From an uncultured Collinsella sp. (GTDB taxonomy: Bacteria > Actinomycetota > Coriobacteriia > Coriobacteriales > Coriobacteriaceae): a stretch of DNA of 9,167 nt. Positions 8,384 to 9,167 of this stretch are shown here, in pieces. Each line of letters begins with the position of its first letter. Position 1 is the first letter of the stretch. The position numbers and the translations under genes are program-made. The notes below the pieces were generated by a model. The model had not been told where the DNA came from and searched no databases. It was given only the letters and a program-made list of their open reading frames with translations. The stretch is taken from the NCBI GenBank assembly GCA_937997605.1, contig CALLFD010000451.1, forward strand, positions 1 through 9,167, given 5' to 3'.

Positions 8384-8526
8384 TTGTCTCCTACTGTCTG
8401 CACTTGGAGCATTGCCCAGCGGCTGCCCCACGTCATCGCGCACATTGCGCTTGAGTACCCCCATCGGGGTCCCCCTTCCCTCCAGAGCCCAACGCGTACC
8501 GGCGGCATGCGCCGCGGCCGCGTACA
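8384..8526 (-). promoter_or_regulatory. Riboswitch expression platform / long leader
   Basis: About 140 nt separate the aptamer from the start codon. Minus-strand hairpins visible are GCGGC-GCAT-GCCGC (8515-8502, flanked by self-complementary GTAC at 8525-8522 and 8499-8496), ACCCC-GATG-GGGGT (8470-8457) and GCGCA-ATG-TGCGC (8450-8438). None is followed by a U tract, so I see no intrinsic terminator and expect control at translation or through Rho. A CTCC (8409-8406) could pair with GGAG of the ribosome site, but four pairs alone are weak. An in-frame ATG at 8464 sits in the loop of the second hairpin behind a G-rich stretch and is a less likely start. Confidence 0.5.
8388..8392 (-). promoter_or_regulatory. 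Ribosome binding site fixing the start of the giant surface protein
   Basis: The minus strand reads GTAGGAGACAAATGGATATG. AGGAG is 4 nt before the first ATG (8383) and 10 nt before the second (8377). This is the best ribosome site in the leader and gives a signal peptide of normal layout. A second ATG at 8377 would shorten the protein by two residues. Confidence 0.8.
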
Positions 8527-8699
8527 AGATGGGAGGCGATCCGACTTAACCTTACCGACCCGGGCGCGCCGTCCGATCTGCAACGCGACCATCCCGGGCC
8601 AAGAGGAATTACGGTTACTGGTACAGCCGGGGACTTGCACCCCGATTCTCCCAAACGCGCAGGAAAACCGCGCATTCGTGCGTCTCCGCACCACCATCT
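8527..8699 (-). ncRNA. Cobalamin (adenosylcobalamin-type) riboswitch
   Basis: On the minus strand the conserved core is clear: GGGAGAATCGGGG, loop TGCAAGT, CCCCG, then GCTGTACCAGTAACCGTAA, the receptor and J6/3 region of B12 riboswitches. A peripheral arm closes with CCCGGG (8598-8593) against CCCGGG (8564-8559). The 3' B12-box-like stretch AAGTCGGATCGCCTCCC is at 8547-8531. The closing P1 helix pairs AGATGG (8699-8694) with CCATCT (8532-8527), six perfect pairs. A 5' hairpin GTGCG-GAGA-CGCAC also forms. In known systems such RNAs lower expression of B12 uptake or synthesis genes when the coenzyme is plentiful. Here it controls the giant surface protein and its small partner. The exact subclass and peripheral pairings need a covariance model. 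Confidence 0.93.
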
Positions 8700-8708
8700 A
8701 GGCCATCG

Positions 8709-8737
8709 ATTATTACTGTCGATATGGTAGCACGCAA
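8709..8737 (-). promoter_or_regulatory. Sigma-70-type promoter of the riboswitch operon
   Basis: On the minus strand TTGCGT (8737-8732) and AATAAT (8714-8709, preceded by T) are separated by exactly 17 nt. The -10 matches the consensus at 5 of 6 positions and the -35 at 3 of 6. Transcription would begin near 8702-8700, right at the 5' strand of the riboswitch P1 helix, which supports the call. Confidence 0.6.
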
Positions 8738-8763
8738 AAGGGCCCCGCACACAGGCGAAGCCC
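8736..8763 (-). terminator. Intrinsic terminator upstream of the riboswitch promoter
   Basis: Minus-strand RNA folds GGGCUUCGC (8763-8755), loop CUGUGU, GCGGGGCCC (8748-8740), then UUUU. Two U-G wobbles in the stem become C-A mismatches on the other strand, so it acts on the minus strand. It would stop read-through from the right-hand gene just before the operon promoter. Its T tract overlaps the proposed -35 element. Confidence 0.7.
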
Positions 8764-8827
8764 AAGGTAAAAGCTATGGTTTGCGATAGGAAGAACTGTC
8801 ATCGGACCTTGCAAGAACAGCCCGTTT

Positions 8828-8981
8828 CAAAACTATGCCGGATTACGGGGCTGATTCAGCACTTCGCAACCATACCTGCCGTTTTTAAAAACCAACGACT
8901 CATCTACCTGCGGTTTTAAAAGCGCAAATTTCGGTATGCTCGAGGTTCGGCGCTCCAGCCCCGTAAACCGGCATAGTTTTG
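8828..8981. repeat. 154-bp element bounded by 26-bp inverted repeats (MITE/REP-like)
   Basis: The arms 8828-8853 and 8956-8981 are inverted repeats of 26 bp with one mismatch (8842/8967); their outer ends read CAAAACTATGCCGG and CCGGCATAGTTTTG. The 102-bp centre is AT-richer than its surroundings. It holds two direct copies of TACCTGC (8873 and 8905), each followed by a palindromic AT block (GTTTTTAAAAAC at 8880-8891, GGTTTTAAAAGC-like at 8912-8922). No open frame of note is inside and no clear target-site duplication is visible. It could be a non-autonomous mobile element, a REP-type chromosomal repeat or a structured RNA locus. The geometry is certain; the nature is not. Confidence 0.75.
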
Positions 8982-9012
8982 TTCGGACCAGCCCACGCCG
9001 GCGCGACGCAAG

Positions 9013-9048
9013 GCAAAATAACCCGTTTCCCCCGACCCCGGGAAATCG
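9013..9048 (-). terminator. Possible terminator of the right-edge gene
   Basis: Directly after the TAG at 9051-9049 the minus strand reads CGATTTCCC, an 8-nt loop, GGGAAACG (stem 9048-9040 with 9031-9024, one bulged A), then GGTTATTTTG. The T-rich tract starts two bases late and is interrupted, so this is a weak or partial terminator. A stronger one lies further on at 8736-8763. Confidence 0.4.
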
Positions 9049-9167
9049 CTAACGCTTGCCGCCGTGGCTGTTACGCCAGATCTCGCGGCCCAGCATCAGC
9101 GCCAGCACCAGTGCGCTCACGTAGCCCATAAAGCCAATGACCGGGATACCAAACACAACCGGCTCGA
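9049..9167 (-). CDS. C-terminal end of an unidentified membrane protein (5'-truncated)
   Basis: The minus-strand frame enters from the right edge (first full codon at 9165) and stops at TAG 9051-9049, giving 38 residues. It contains one or two short hydrophobic stretches (VVFGIPVIGF, then VSALVLALML) and a polar, basic tail (GREIWRNSHGGKR), as at the end of a membrane protein with its C-terminus inside. UbiB/ABC1-type kinases end in a similar hydrophobic hairpin, but this is only a resemblance and I do not assign it. The inverted-repeat element and two terminators separate it from the riboswitch operon. Confidence 0.6.
   Translation of the reverse strand, partial: EPVVFGIPVIGFMGYVSALVLALMLGREIWRNSHGGKR

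Noticed and set aside
8457..8470. Hairpin ACCCC-GATG-GGGGT as a transcription terminator
   Set aside because: The stem is only five pairs and no U tract follows on either strand; at most it affects use of the ATG at 8464.
7556..8701. Plus-strand open frame crossing the start of the giant gene and the riboswitch
   Set aside because: It spans the antisense strand of the signal peptide, leader and aptamer; its continuity is explained by high GC content.
8433..8765. Minus-strand open frame of 110 codons over the promoter, riboswitch and leader
   Set aside because: It overlaps the structured RNA in a frame different from the giant gene and shows no protein-like features.

Overview
The window is GC-rich bacterial DNA. 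A very large secreted mosaic protein (Ig-like repeats, transcobalamin-like domains, an InlB-type B-repeat), a cobalamin riboswitch and AGGAG-type ribosome sites suggest an intestinal actinobacterium of the Coriobacteriia, most likely a Collinsella relative. That assignment is inference from style; there is no phylogenetic marker gene here.

Layout. At 1-122 is the 3' end of a plus-strand membrane-protein gene, followed by a strong plus-strand terminator (149-182). Facing it is the end of a minus-strand operon with its own terminator (226-257). The operon fills almost the whole window. It has a promoter (8709-8737), a cobalamin (B12) riboswitch (8527-8699), a leader of about 140 nt, a 2401-residue surface protein (1178-8383) and, directly after its stop codon, a 295-residue membrane-anchored protein (281-1168). 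The 346-bp stretch upstream (8703-9048) holds an intrinsic terminator that abuts the operon promoter, a 154-bp inverted-repeat element (8828-8981) and a weaker terminator. At the right edge is the 3' end of a minus-strand membrane-protein gene (9049-9167).

How it fits together. The large protein has a signal peptide, seven Ig-like repeats, a block of degenerate Ig-like modules, three DUF4430 domains, a PQQ-like beta-propeller of about eight blades, one InlB-type B-repeat and a C-terminal membrane anchor. The small protein is a membrane-anchored stalk carrying one more DUF4430 domain. DUF4430 is related to the C-terminal domain of mammalian intrinsic factor and transcobalamin. Four such domains plus a beta-propeller (the fold of the Bacteroides B12-capturing protein BtuG) under a B12 riboswitch suggest a surface system for capturing B12 or another corrinoid. 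The riboswitch and domain calls come from the sequence; the corrinoid-capture role is inference.
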